Part shown: one piece after another, positions 7,810 to 17,375 of the stretch
Numbering within the stretch: position 1 is the first letter of the stretch
How the letters are laid out: each line of letters opens with the position of its first letter
Origin: Haloarcula argentinensis DSM 12282
GTDB taxonomy: Archaea > Halobacteriota > Halobacteria > Halobacteriales > Haloarculaceae
Length of the DNA: 64,000 nt
Assembly (NCBI GenBank): GCA_000336895.1
Contig: AOLX01000027.1
Location: forward strand, 193,573-257,572
Direction: 5' to 3'
Translations under genes and position numbers: made by a program
The notes under the pieces: model-generated
The model's database searches: none
Told to the model about the DNA's origin: nothing
Seen by the model: the letters and a program-made list of their open reading frames with translations, nothing else

Positions 7810-9041
7810 TCTCGGTCTCGAAACTTCTCTGTGACCTCGACGCTGAAGGGGACGGCCTCCGGTACGACGCGGCAGACGAGTCGACCAAACGCCAGATCAG
7901 GGACGAAAAACAACGCCGGCCGGTCGTCGTCTGGAACGTCACCAAGCAGTGCAACCTCTACTGTGACCACTGTTACGCCGCCGCTGACACCAAAATCGCC
8001 GACGGCGAACTCTCGACCGCTGAGGGGAAGGCATTGCTCGAAGACTTGGCTGACTACGGCGCGCCGGTGGTGCTGTTCTCCGGCGGTGAGCCGCTCGTCC
8101 GCAACGACCTCGAAGAACTGGTCGCCTACGCGAACGAGGTCGGCGTCCGCCCCGTACTCTCGACCAACGGGACGCTCATCACCGAGGAACGCGCCGAGTC
8201 GCTCAAGGCCGCCGGACTGAAATACGCCGGCGTCTCCGTCGACGGCCTGCCGGAGCGAAACGACGACTTCCGCGGGGTCGACGGCGCGTTCGAGGGGGCA
8301 GTTCAGGGCATCGAGAACTGCCTCGATGCGGGACTGAAGACCGGCCTCCGGTACACGATCACCGAGCGCAACGCCGCCGACCTGGAGGGCGTCGTGGACC
8401 TGCTGACCGACGTGGGCGTCGACCGCTTCTGTTTCTACCACCTCGACTACGGCGGCCGCGGGACCGAGATCGTTGATGCCGACCTCACACCCGAGGACCG
8501 CCGGCAGGCGGTGAAACGAGTCTGTGATATGACCCGCGAGTACCACGACCGCGGGGAGGAAATCGAGACGCTACTGGTCGGGAATTACGCCGACGCGGCC
8601 TATCTCGTGGAGTACGCCCGCGAGCACATGAGTGACGCGCAGGCCCAGCGAGTGTACGAGTATCTACGGGTCAACGGCGGTGACCCGACCGGCGAACGTG
8701 TCGCCGACGTGGACTACCAGGGCAACGTCCACCTCACGCAGTTCTGGCAGGGGTACTCGCTGGGGAACGTCCGGGACCGCTCGTTCGGCGCTATCTGGGA
8801 GGACGAGTCGAACCCGCTACTGCGGGCGCTTCGGAACCGCGAAGAGCATCTCACAGGCAAATGTGCAGACTGCCGCTATGCCGGGATCTGCCGTGGGGCG
8901 TCCCGGCTCCGGGCGCTCACGATCGAAGACGACCTGTTCGCACCGGACCCGCAGTGTTACCTAGAAGACACTGAGGTCCACGGGCCGCCGCCATTTGACA
9001 CCGGTGAGAACTCGGTGGCGAGCGGGAGTTCAGCTGACTGA
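7806..9041 (+). CDS. Radical SAM/SPASM protein, AhbC/AhbD/NirJ-like
   Basis: 411 residues. CNLYCDHC at residues 49-56 binds the radical-SAM [4Fe-4S] cluster, and FSGGEP follows near residue 97. A C-terminal SPASM-type segment (GKCADCRYAGICRGASR and a later DPQCY) binds an auxiliary cluster. The layout is that of the heme-pathway enzymes AhbC, AhbD and NirJ, which also act on tetrapyrroles in archaea. Haloarchaea carry several paralogs, so the substrate cannot be told from sequence. Coupled to the preceding gene by an ATGA overlap. Confidence 0.75.
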   Translation: MISVSKLLCDLDAEGDGLRYDAADESTKRQIRDEKQRRPVVVWNVTKQCNLYCDHCYAAADTKIADGELSTAEGKALLEDLADYGAPVVLFSGGEPLVRNDLEELVAYANEVGVRPVLSTNGTLITEERAESLKAAGLKYAGVSVDGLPERNDDFRGVDGAFEGAVQGIENCLDAGLKTGLRYTITERNAADLEGVVDLLTDVGVDRFCFYHLDYGGRGTEIVDADLTPEDRRQAVKRVCDMTREYHDRGEEIETLLVGNYADAAYLVEYAREHMSDAQAQRVYEYLRVNGGDPTGERVADVDYQGNVHLTQFWQGYSLGNVRDRSFGAIWEDESNPLLRALRNREEHLTGKCADCRYAGICRGASRLRALTIEDDLFAPDPQCYLEDTEVHGPPPFDTGENSVASGSSAD

Positions 9042-9289
9042 GCCGGGGCGGTCAGCCCTACTTTAATCCCCGCCAAGCTGAGGGGGACCACTGATTCCTG
9101 CGTACCGGTAATTGCTACATGCGACCGTCGATTGACGGTCGTATCGTCGGGAAACACACGCTCAGTCTCGTGGGACAGATGGGCGTTCCTTCGGGCATTC
9201 GGCCGCCATGGACACGGCGGCCGGTTTGTTCTCTGTGAGCACTGGGGCGGACCGGGGCGTTTTTGCCCTGCCCCCCGTTATCGCTACCT

Positions 9290-9976
9290 GTGCAGTCGGT
9301 TGAGCTACACGCGCATTCGTCGCTGTCGTACGACGGCCGGGACCCAGTCGAGCTTCTCTTAGAGCAAGCCAGCGCCGTCGGACTGGACGCGCTGGCCGTG
9401 ACTGACCACGACGAAATCGACGCCAGCCTCCGGGCGGCCGAACTCGCCCCGGAGTACGGCCTTGTCGGGATTCCCGGGATGGAGGTCACATGTGCCGCCG
9501 GACATGTCCTCGCCCTGGGGATTCAGGAGGCGATTCCGCCACACCTCCCCTTCGACGAGACGCTCGACCGCATCCGCGACCAGGGCGGGCTCGCGGTCGT
9601 TCCCCATCCGTTTCAGGAGTCCCGCCACGGCGTGTTAGAACACATCTCGAAAGACGAACTCGCCACCGCCGACGCCATCGAAGTGTACAACTCGCGGCTG
9701 CTGACTGGACGGTCGAACCGGCAGGCCGAGCGGTTCGCACGACGGCGGGGGCTGCCGATGACCGCCGGCAGCGACGCCCACATCGCCGAGATGGTCGGAC
9801 AGGCGGTCACCAACGTCGGCACGGACGAGCAAACGGTCGAGGCAATCCTCGAAGCCATCCGTGAGGGCAAGACGACCGTCGAGGGGAAACGGACGCCGTG
9901 GCGCATCAGCTTCCGGCAGGCCGCCGGCGGGGCGAAGCGACGGGTCAAGAACGGCATCGCGGAGCTCCTACAGTGA
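9290..9976 (+). CDS. PHP-domain metal-dependent phosphoesterase
   Basis: 228 residues from a GTG start; an upstream TTG at 9263 is possible but adds a proline-rich stub. ELHAHSSLSYDG (first metal motif), VTDHDEID, GMEVTC, VVPHPF and GSDAH are the PHP-family metal ligands in order. These are trinuclear-metal phosphoesterases related to DNA polymerase PHP domains and histidinol phosphatase; this subgroup probably hydrolyses nucleotides or phosphates. Its TGA overlaps the ATG of the asparagine-synthase-like gene. Confidence 0.8.
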   Translation: MQSVELHAHSSLSYDGRDPVELLLEQASAVGLDALAVTDHDEIDASLRAAELAPEYGLVGIPGMEVTCAAGHVLALGIQEAIPPHLPFDETLDRIRDQGGLAVVPHPFQESRHGVLEHISKDELATADAIEVYNSRLLTGRSNRQAERFARRRGLPMTAGSDAHIAEMVGQAVTNVGTDEQTVEAILEAIREGKTTVEGKRTPWRISFRQAAGGAKRRVKNGIAELLQ

Positions 9977-11070
9977 TGCAGGGAGCCGACACAGACGCCG
10001 TCGCCGACGCCCTCGAAAGCGGCGACGCGCTCCCTGATACCGGCGGCTTCGCGGGCGAAATGGACGGAGTTCTCGCCCGCGACGTTCTCGGGCGATACCC
10101 GCTGTTCGTGGAGCGTGCGGTCTCTGACGAGGCGCGACTCGACCCCGGGCAGTGGAGCCACGACCCGACAGCGTTGGCTGACCCACGGTCGTTCCCCGCT
10201 GGCTCGGTCCGGGACGAACGCGGGACGCGACAGCGGTGGTCGCTCCCGTCGCCGGACCCGTTCGACACTCGTGAAACGGCAGTCGAGCAGGTCCGTGCTG
10301 CTGTCGAGACGAGCATCGACGCCGTCGACACTGCTTCTCTCGCAATCGCGTTCTCCGGCGGCGTGGACTCGGCGCTGCTCGCGGCCCGGCTCGACGCGCC
10401 GCTGTACGTCGCCGGCTTCCCGGACAGCCACGACGTCGAGGCGGCGCAGTCGGCCGCCGATCTGCTGGGAACCGAGGTCCGCGTGGTCGAACTCACCCAC
10501 GACGCCATCGAGCGGGCGGTCCCCGAGATCGCCCGCGCGACGAACCGGGTGAACGCGATGGACGTGCAGATAGCGCTCCCGCTGTACCTCGTCGCCGAGC
10601 GGGTCGCCGCAGACGGTTTCGACCGGCTCGCGCTCGGCCAGGGAGCAGACGAGCTGTTCGGCGGCTACGCGAAAGTCGCCAAGGCTCCCGAAGACCCCCG
10701 TGTGGAGGCCGACACCGTCCGCGGAGCCCAGCGAGAGGTCGTCGCTTCGCTCCCCGACCAGTTAGAGCGGGACGTGCTTGCACTGCGGGCCGCCGGCGTC
10801 GAGCCTGTGACGCCGCTGTTGCACGACCGCGTCGTCCGCGCCGCACTCCGGCTGGATGGCGACCTGCTCGTCGACGGCGAGACGCGGAAAGTCGCGCTCC
10901 GGGCGGCGGCCCGGGACTCGCTCCCGGACGAGATTGCGGACCGGGACAAGAAGGCCGCGCAGTACGGCTCGCTGGCCGCCCGGGAACTCGACCGCCTGGC
11001 GAGACAGGCCGGTTACAAGCGGCGGATGGACGATCACGTCACGCAGTACGTCGAATCGCTCGTGGACTGA
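9976..11070 (+). CDS. Asparagine synthase-like N-type ATP pyrophosphatase
   Basis: 364 residues. The P-loop FSGGVDSALLAARL lies near residue 127, and GQGADELFGGY near residue 220 is the second AsnB signature. The N-terminal glutaminase domain (Cys2) is missing; the first 90 residues look like a remnant of the substrate domain without the nucleophile. It is therefore either ammonia-dependent or a different amide/adenylation enzyme. Coupled to the PHP gene by overlap, an arrangement I associate with haloarchaea. Confidence 0.75.
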   Translation: MQGADTDAVADALESGDALPDTGGFAGEMDGVLARDVLGRYPLFVERAVSDEARLDPGQWSHDPTALADPRSFPAGSVRDERGTRQRWSLPSPDPFDTRETAVEQVRAAVETSIDAVDTASLAIAFSGGVDSALLAARLDAPLYVAGFPDSHDVEAAQSAADLLGTEVRVVELTHDAIERAVPEIARATNRVNAMDVQIALPLYLVAERVAADGFDRLALGQGADELFGGYAKVAKAPEDPRVEADTVRGAQREVVASLPDQLERDVLALRAAGVEPVTPLLHDRVVRAALRLDGDLLVDGETRKVALRAAARDSLPDEIADRDKKAAQYGSLAARELDRLARQAGYKRRMDDHVTQYVESLVD

Positions 11071-11217
11071 CCCAGACGACGCCATCGAAGTCGTTGCCGG
11101 GAAGTAATGATATGTAATTATACTTTAGTGGCCGGCGCAGATAGTTTCTTTTGAAAGACATATGTGGGTTGGACGCCACTCTATCGAATCTTCGCCAGTA
11201 CAGTGGGGTGACCGATA

Positions 11218-11424
11218 ATGACGCAACACCGCCGGTCCATCGCCAAGGCCGTGAGCTACCGACTGTTCGCGACCAGCGTCGTGTTCGGTATCGCCTTCCT
11301 GTTTACCGGTGAACTCGGTTCGTCTGCAAAAATCGGGCTTTCGGCGGCCATCGCTAAGACGGCCCTGTACTACGTGTGGGAACGGCTCTGGGCCAACATC
11401 GACTGGGGCGTCGCTGAGGCGTAA
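11218..11424 (+). CDS. DUF2061 membrane protein
   Basis: 68 residues. AKAVSYRLFATSVVFGIAFLFTGE, then GLSAAIAKTALYYVWERLW: two membrane helices and the Y-R-x-x-A-T / Y-x-x-E-R-x-W signature of DUF2061. The function of the family is unknown; it occurs as a small inner-membrane protein. Convergent with the NUDIX gene, one base after its stop. Confidence 0.8.
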   Translation: MTQHRRSIAKAVSYRLFATSVVFGIAFLFTGELGSSAKIGLSAAIAKTALYYVWERLWANIDWGVAEA

Positions 11425-11425
11425 G

Positions 11426-11899
11426 TCACTCTTCGACAGCATCGATTGCTTGCTGGCCGACCTCGACGACATCTGCCGGAAGTTCCTCGCTCCGGTCCTG
11501 TAAGTCGTCAGCGGAGAACCACTCCCAGTCGTCGGCCGGCTGTTCGCCCGGTCCCGGCGTGATGTCGCGGCTCTCTGCCCGGCCGTAGAAAATGAAATCG
11601 ATGTGCTGGTGGCCGACTTCGCCCTCCGCGTTGACGTTGATATCCTCAAGCAGGAAATGCTGCGGCTGGGGCATCGACTGGACCGTCTCGCTCTCGATGT
11701 TCTGCTGTGGAGCGATCAGGTCCACGTCGAGGCCCAGTTCCTCGCGCGTCTCGCGGAGCGCGGCCTCGTGAGGCAGTTCGTCGCGGTCGATGTGGCCGCC
11801 AGCGGGCAGCCACATATCGAGCTTACTGTGCTCGTGGAGCGCGACGGAGCCGTCACTAACAACGTAGACGGTGGCGACAAAATGGCGAGTCGTCTCCAT
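11426..11899 (-). CDS. NUDIX hydrolase
   Basis: 157 residues. The NUDIX box GGHIDRDELPHEAALRETREELGLD (residues about 34-58) is intact, including REUXEE. The WLPAGGH context fits an ADP-ribose or nucleoside-diphosphate-linked substrate hydrolase. Acidic C-terminal tail. Downstream of the TFB gene on the same strand but separated from it by 43 bp. Confidence 0.85.
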   Translation of the reverse strand: METTRHFVATVYVVSDGSVALHEHSKLDMWLPAGGHIDRDELPHEAALRETREELGLDVDLIAPQQNIESETVQSMPQPQHFLLEDINVNAEGEVGHQHIDFIFYGRAESRDITPGPGEQPADDWEWFSADDLQDRSEELPADVVEVGQQAIDAVEE

Positions 11900-11942
11900 A
11901 CCGAACGAACGGCACAGCCGGCCGTTTAGGTTACGATACCAG

Positions 11943-12917
11943 TTACGGGTGGATGTTGTCTTCGGCTTCCAGCAGTTCGTGGTAGCGGTTACGGATGGTG
12001 ACCTCAGAGATGTTGGCGACCTCGCTGACCTCGCTCTGGGTCACCTTCTCGTTGGTGAGCAGCGAGGCGGCGTAGACGGCGGCCGCAGCGAGGCCGACCG
12101 GCGACTTTCCGGAGTGAACGCCTTCTTGCTTGGCGTTCTGGAGGAGCTGGCGGGCGCGCCGTTCGACCTCCTCGGAGAGATCGAGGTCCGACGCGAACCG
12201 CGGGACGTAGCTCTCGGGGTCGGCCGGCTGGATTTCCAGACTGAGTTCGCGGACGACGTAGCGATAGGTGCGGGCGATCTCGTCTTTCTCGACGCGGGAG
12301 ACGCCTGCGATCTCGTCGAGCGACCGGGGTGTGCCGGCCTGCCGTGCGGCGGCGTACAGCGACGCTGTCGAGACACCCTCGATGGAACGGCCGGGCAGGA
12401 GGTCCTCGTCAAGTGCGCGACGATAAATGACGCTGGCCGTCTCACGAACGTTCTCTGGCAGTCCAAGCGCGGAGGCCATCCGGTCGATCTCGCCCAGCGC
12501 CTGCTTGAGATTGCGCTCCTTGGAGTCGCGAGTCCGGAACCGCTCGTTCCAGGTACGCAGGCGCTGCATCTTCTCGCGCTGGCGCGAGGACAGGGAGTTG
12601 CCGTAGGCGTCCTTGTCCTGCCAGCCGATGTTGGTCGAGAGGCCTTTGTCGTGCATCATGTTCGTCGTCGGCGCACCGACGCGTGATTTCTCGTCTTTCT
12701 CCTTCGAATCGAACGCGCGCCACTCGGGACCGGGGTCGATCTCGTCCTCCTCGACCACCAGCCCACAGTCTTCACACACCGTCTCACCGCGCTCGCTGTC
12801 GGACAGTAACGACCCGCTACACTCCGGACAGACGAGCGTCTCCGACTCCTCTTCGTCCGTCTGCTCTGTCTCCGTTTCGCGCTCGTTCGAGTATCGGCGG
12901 ATGCTGGTATCGGTCAT
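11943..12917 (-). CDS. tfb: Transcription initiation factor TFB
   Basis: 324 residues from MTDTSIRRYS. N-terminal zinc ribbon CPEC...CEDC (residues about 29-52), then the B-reader GPEWRAFDSKEKDEKSRVG and two cyclin-like repeats (about 125-215 and 220-315), the second ending in NISEVTIRNRYHELLE. TFB places RNA polymerase at TATA/BRE promoters. Haloarchaea have several TFB paralogs; this one looks canonical and of full length. The start is set by CAT at 12915-12917; a longer frame reaches into the promoter. Confidence 0.95.
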   Translation of the reverse strand: MTDTSIRRYSNERETETEQTDEEESETLVCPECSGSLLSDSERGETVCEDCGLVVEEDEIDPGPEWRAFDSKEKDEKSRVGAPTTNMMHDKGLSTNIGWQDKDAYGNSLSSRQREKMQRLRTWNERFRTRDSKERNLKQALGEIDRMASALGLPENVRETASVIYRRALDEDLLPGRSIEGVSTASLYAAARQAGTPRSLDEIAGVSRVEKDEIARTYRYVVRELSLEIQPADPESYVPRFASDLDLSEEVERRARQLLQNAKQEGVHSGKSPVGLAAAAVYAASLLTNEKVTQSEVSEVANISEVTIRNRYHELLEAEDNIHP

Positions 12918-13143
12918 TTGTTGGGGGGGTGGGACAACCGGGTATCGTACCCGAAAAACGTGTTGTAACCAATTGTTGTATCTACGGCGACTTAAAACTT
13001 TTGTCTGTTTCAGAAGTCCAATTTTCGGAACGGGAAACAAGAGTTGGCAAATCTTGTGTATTCGCTTCAATTATTGTTAACTACCCTATACATCTGCCCG
13101 GTGTTTCGAAACGCTTACCGCGCATCCAGCACTCCGGCCCGAC

Positions 13144-13422
13144 ATGAGCGACCCCGCCGTCGATCCCGAGGAGGTCCGGCACGTCGCCGACCTCGCCCGT
13201 GTCGACCTCGCAGACGACGAGATCGAGCGGTTCACTGAGCAATTTGTCGACATCCTTGATGCGTTCGAAGCGCTCGACGACGTCCCAGAGACAGAACGGG
13301 AGGCCGATCTCTCGAACGTGATGCGACCCGACGAGACACGTGAAAGCCTCTCGCAAGAGGAGGCACTCCAGAACGCCAGCGACACCGAAGAAGGGCAGTT
13401 CAAAGGGCCGAAGGTGTCGTAG
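13144..13422 (+). CDS. gatC: Asp-tRNA(Asn)/Glu-tRNA(Gln) amidotransferase subunit C
   Basis: 92 residues. VDPEEVRHVADLARVDLADDEIERFTEQFVDILDAFEALDDV and the MRPDE motif are diagnostic for GatC, which clamps GatA to GatB. It ends immediately before the gatA ATG (TAG ATG). The gatB gene is not in the window. Confidence 0.92.
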   Translation: MSDPAVDPEEVRHVADLARVDLADDEIERFTEQFVDILDAFEALDDVPETEREADLSNVMRPDETRESLSQEEALQNASDTEEGQFKGPKVS

Positions 13423-14700
13423 ATGACGGAGTACAACGGCTACGTCACCGACGAGACAATCGAGGGCGCGGACGACGGCCCGCTGGCGGAGAAGACCGTC
13501 GCGGTCAAGGACAACATCTCCACCGAAGGCGTCCGGACGACCTGTGGCTCGGCGATGCTTTCCGACTACGTGCCGCCGTACGACGCGACGGTCGTCGAAC
13601 GGTTGAAAGACGCCGGCGCGACCATCCCCGGCAAGACGAACATGGACGAGTTCGGGATGGGGACGACCACCGAAACGTCGGCGTTCGGGGCCGTCGAGAA
13701 CCCCGCCGCTGCAGGCCGCGTGCCGGGCGGCTCCTCCGGCGGGTCGGCTGCTGTCGTCGCCGCTGGCGACGCCGACCTCGCACTCGGAAGCGACACCGGC
13801 GGCTCCATCCGCTGTCCGGCCGCTTTCTGTGGCGTTGTCGGCATCAAGCCGACCTACGGGCTGGTCTCGCGGTATGGCCTCGTCGCCTACGCCAACAGCC
13901 TCGAACAGATCGGTCCAATTGCGCCATCCGTCGAAGGCGCTGCGGAACTGCTAGATGTCATCGCCGGGCCAGACGAACACGACGCGACGACGCAGGAAGC
14001 GCCCGAGGCCGATGGCTCCTACGCAGCGGCCGCCGACGGTGATGTCGACGGGCTCTCTATCGGCGTTCCGACGGAACTGCTCGACGGGGCCGACGAGGAA
14101 GTCGTCGAGACGTTCTGGGACGCGATGGACGACCTCGAAGCCCAGGGCGCGAGCTACCACGAGGTCGACCTCCCCTCTGTCGAACACGCCGTCGAGGCGT
14201 ACTACGTCATCGCGATGTCCGAGGCGTCCTCGAACCTCGCGCGGTTCGACGGCGTCCGCTACGGGCAATCGGGCGGCTACGACGGCAACTGGAACGAGTC
14301 CTTCGCGAACGCCCGCGAGGAGGGCTTCGGCGAGGAGGTCAAGCGCCGAGTGCTCCTCGGAACGTACGCCCTCTCGGCGGGCTACCACGACAAGTACTAC
14401 AAGAAGGCACAGGACGCCCGCGCCTGGGTCAAGCAGGACTTCGACGAAGCACTTGACGACGCCGACGTACTCGCCTCCCCGACGATGCCAGTACCGCCGA
14501 TGAAACGTGGCGAGAGCCTCGACGACCCCCTCACGATGTATCTCGCCGACGCCAACACGACCCCGGTGAATCTCGCGAACCTCCCGGCGATCTCCGTCCC
14601 TGCCGGCGAAACCGATGACGGCCTACCCGTCGGGCTCCAGTTGGTCGGACCGGCGTTCGGCGAGCGGGAAATTATCCGGGCCGGCAGCGCGCTGGCCTGA
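13423..14700 (+). CDS. gatA: Asp-tRNA(Asn)/Glu-tRNA(Gln) amidotransferase subunit A
   Basis: 425 residues, a little short for GatA but complete. The amidase signature catalytic triad is visible: the lysine of VAVKDNIS near residue 28, GGSSGGSAA near 103, and GSDTGGSIRCPAAFCG near 124. GatA releases ammonia from glutamine for transamidation of misacylated Asp-tRNA(Asn) or Glu-tRNA(Gln). It forms an operon with gatC. Confidence 0.95.
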   Translation: MTEYNGYVTDETIEGADDGPLAEKTVAVKDNISTEGVRTTCGSAMLSDYVPPYDATVVERLKDAGATIPGKTNMDEFGMGTTTETSAFGAVENPAAAGRVPGGSSGGSAAVVAAGDADLALGSDTGGSIRCPAAFCGVVGIKPTYGLVSRYGLVAYANSLEQIGPIAPSVEGAAELLDVIAGPDEHDATTQEAPEADGSYAAAADGDVDGLSIGVPTELLDGADEEVVETFWDAMDDLEAQGASYHEVDLPSVEHAVEAYYVIAMSEASSNLARFDGVRYGQSGGYDGNWNESFANAREEGFGEEVKRRVLLGTYALSAGYHDKYYKKAQDARAWVKQDFDEALDDADVLASPTMPVPPMKRGESLDDPLTMYLADANTTPVNLANLPAISVPAGETDDGLPVGLQLVGPAFGEREIIRAGSALA

Positions 14701-14746
14701 GGGCAGGCCCCGTACGATTTTTGTTCGTTCCACCGAATAATCGGCC

Positions 14747-15892
14747 ATGGCTGCCCTCCAGTCCACGACGTGGTCCCTCCGCGCACGTCTCATCGCGCTC
14801 GCAGTGGTGCTCGTTGCCTTCGACGCCGTGGCTGTCGGTGTCGTGTACGTGCTCGGCCATGTCGCGTTCGGTCTCCTGCCGCTGGTCGGGTACGATACCG
14901 GGACGCTGTTCTGGACGATGGGGTTCGATATCGTCCCGCTGTGGCCAGTCCTTCTCGTCGGAACACCGCTCGTTCTCGCCGTCCAGTCCATCTACGGCTA
15001 CCGGATGACGCTTCGGGGTTCCGGGACAACTGCAACGGAATCGCGGGCATCCGACCCCGAATCCGTCGATGAAATGCGGGCAGAGATACGGCGCAGCGAA
15101 ACCGCCGACCGCCTCCGAGAGCGAGTGGCTCGGCTGGCACAGACGGCGGACATGGCGACACCGGACGTGAGGGTCATCGATGCCGAGTCGCCAAACAGCT
15201 ACGTCGCCAGCCGACCCGGCGAACAGACGCTGTTCGTGACCACGGCGCTTGTCGACCAGCTCGACGGGGCGGAACTCGACGCCGTCATCGCCCACGAACT
15301 GGCCCATCTCAAAAACGGCGATGCGTTCGTCATGACTGCGGCCGCGTTCCTCCCGACCGTCAGCGCGCTGTTTACTCGCACGCTCGGGAGGGCAGTGCAG
15401 TACTCGGGGCTTTGTCACTGGTTCCTCGGCGGCGACGACCGGGACGGGACATGGTTCGCTGGCGGGAACATTCAAATCGTGATGCTGCTCTTTGCTGTCA
15501 TCGCGATACCCGTCACGGCAACGCTGTATCTCGCCAGCACGGCCTGTTACCGGCTCCTCTCACGGATCCGGGAGTACGGGGCGGACGCAGGGGGCGTCGC
15601 CATCTGTGGCTCCCCGGCGGCGCTCGCCAGCGCGCTGGAGACGTTGACAGACGACCAGCGCCCGGACAGGGACATCCGAACCGCTGAGACCGGCGTCCGA
15701 GAACTCTGTGTGGTTCCCCACGCCATTGCGCCCGACGAGCAAACCCCGCCGGAAGGGCGGGCCGAACGGCTCGCTCGCCGCTGGCAGAGCATCACCGAGC
15801 GGCTGCTGCCCGGGTCCCATCCAGATGTCGACGACCGCATCGCTGCGCTGGCGGAGCGACAGTCTGCCCTCGATCAGTACGAGCAGCCGTGA
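14747..15892 (+). CDS. htpX: M48 family membrane metalloprotease (HtpX-like)
   Basis: 381 residues. Two N-terminal membrane helices, then a soluble protease domain with VIAHELAHLKNGD near residue 180 (zinc HExxH) and further membrane segments near 225 and 255. REYGADAGGVAI supplies the third zinc ligand. HtpX proteases remove damaged membrane proteins. Haloarchaea commonly have several such genes. The assignment to HtpX versus a general M48 protein is not fully certain. Confidence 0.82.
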   Translation: MAALQSTTWSLRARLIALAVVLVAFDAVAVGVVYVLGHVAFGLLPLVGYDTGTLFWTMGFDIVPLWPVLLVGTPLVLAVQSIYGYRMTLRGSGTTATESRASDPESVDEMRAEIRRSETADRLRERVARLAQTADMATPDVRVIDAESPNSYVASRPGEQTLFVTTALVDQLDGAELDAVIAHELAHLKNGDAFVMTAAAFLPTVSALFTRTLGRAVQYSGLCHWFLGGDDRDGTWFAGGNIQIVMLLFAVIAIPVTATLYLASTACYRLLSRIREYGADAGGVAICGSPAALASALETLTDDQRPDRDIRTAETGVRELCVVPHAIAPDEQTPPEGRAERLARRWQSITERLLPGSHPDVDDRIAALAERQSALDQYEQP

Positions 15893-15933
15893 CGAATGGG
15901 TACAGTTTACTCGCCCGCGGCCCGAGAGAGCGT

Positions 15934-16119
15934 ATGAGCGACGACGCCGAAGGACGACTCAGCTGGCTCCACTGGCCGACGGTGCTAAAGGGGCTGGCGC
16001 TGGGAATCGGGGCCGGCCTGATACTGGCCGTGTCACTGGAGGATTTCTATCTCGGGATACTGCTTGGAACGCTCAACGGGCTCGCCTTCGGTATCGGCTG
16101 GTCGCACTCGCGGGCCTGA
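15934..16119 (+). CDS. Small two-helix membrane protein
   Basis: 61 residues from MSDDAEGRL; a GTG at 15889 overlapping the protease stop is an alternative start. Two glycine-rich hydrophobic helices (LKGLALGIGAGLILAV and LGILLGTLNGLAFGIGW). Family not recognised. It follows the M48 protease gene closely and may be co-transcribed. Confidence 0.55.
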   Translation: MSDDAEGRLSWLHWPTVLKGLALGIGAGLILAVSLEDFYLGILLGTLNGLAFGIGWSHSRA

Positions 16120-16151
16120 GTTGCGCGACTCAGGCGCTGTGCCGGCGACAG

Positions 16152-17255
16152 CTACAGCACGTTGTCGTACACGCCGGCCAGTTTGTCGATAGCGTGCTCG
16201 ACGCTGATACCCTCCCGCCGGGCAAGACAGCGCTCTCGAAGGTGCTCCCGTTCGTCGAGGACGCGCTCGATAGCCCGGCGGAAGCCATCGATGTCGCCTT
16301 CGTCGTAGGAGTAGCCGGTTTCGCCGTCCTCGATGGTGTCGCTGAGTGCGCCGGCGTCGACACCGGCGACGGGCGTCCCACAGCAGTTGGCCTCCAGCGC
16401 GACTAGCCCCTGCGTCTCGACGGGACTGGGGAACGCGAACACGTCGAGCGTCGAATACAGTTCGGGGAGCTCCGAACGGTCCAGAAAGCCGAGAAAGCGC
16501 ACGTCGGCGTCGCTGTGCTCGGCTGTCGTTTCGAGCGACTCGCGGGCCGGACCGTCACCGGCGAACACGACAGTTACGTCCAGCCCCTCGCAGGCGGTGA
16601 TGATGTCTTCGAGGCACTTCTCGTAGCCGTGGCGGCCGGTGTAGCCGACGATAGGGCCGTCAGGGAGGTCGTAGCGGTCACGGAACGCGGTCGTGTTGAC
16701 CGGTTCGAACACAGTCGTGTCGACGCCGTTCGGGACGACCGTCACCGGTGTATCGAGGCCGATAGACTCCCGGAGATGGGTCGCTGCGCGCTCGCTTGGC
16801 GCGATAACGGTGTCGGCACGGCCCAGGAACCAGCGTTCGTAGCTCTCGGCGCTGGAGCGGACCGCTGACTCGACAGCGCCGTTGAAGGAGACGTACTCGG
16901 CGTACTCGCTCGTGGGCGTGTGATACGACGCGACAAACGGGATATCGAGCTTTCCTGCGAGTCGCTGGCCCGCCATCCCGAGGCTAAACGGCGTGTGGGC
17001 GTGGACCAGTTCGGCATCGCGGACGCCCTTCGGTATCTGTGGCATCCCGAGCCGAAACCCCTCGTAGAACGGGAAGGGAAGGCTCCGGACCGGATACTCG
17101 TTCTCGGACGGAGCGTGGTCGCTGTTCGGATAGACCACACCCATGCGACCGCCGCGGTCGCGCCAGCGGTCCCGCCACGTCTGGACCGTATAGGTCACCC
17201 CATTGACGGTCGGCAAGTACGTGTCGGTGAACGTCGCGACGTGCGGCAGTGTCAT
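16152..17255 (-). CDS. Glycosyltransferase family 4
   Basis: 367 residues from MTLPHVATFTDTYLPTVNGV. The N-terminal acceptor domain contains VNGVTYTVQTW; the C-terminal GT-B domain contains VPNGVDTTVFEP, GYTGRHGYEKCLEDII and PSPVETQGLVALEANCCGTPVAG (the EX7E motif). This is a retaining transferase of the GT4 group, like those that add sugars to lipids or glycans. The gene is divergent from the MFS gene at 17376. Acceptor unknown. Confidence 0.85.
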   Translation of the reverse strand: MTLPHVATFTDTYLPTVNGVTYTVQTWRDRWRDRGGRMGVVYPNSDHAPSENEYPVRSLPFPFYEGFRLGMPQIPKGVRDAELVHAHTPFSLGMAGQRLAGKLDIPFVASYHTPTSEYAEYVSFNGAVESAVRSSAESYERWFLGRADTVIAPSERAATHLRESIGLDTPVTVVPNGVDTTVFEPVNTTAFRDRYDLPDGPIVGYTGRHGYEKCLEDIITACEGLDVTVVFAGDGPARESLETTAEHSDADVRFLGFLDRSELPELYSTLDVFAFPSPVETQGLVALEANCCGTPVAGVDAGALSDTIEDGETGYSYDEGDIDGFRRAIERVLDEREHLRERCLARREGISVEHAIDKLAGVYDNVL

Positions 17256-17375
17256 CGCCGCGGCGTAGCAGGACCAGGGCTTAAACCGTTGCCATTGGCA
17301 AGCCATCAATCAGAAAGTTGTCACTGCCTAACAGGTGCCAGAGTTCTTTTCAGGGACCGTTGTGGATTGTGGACA

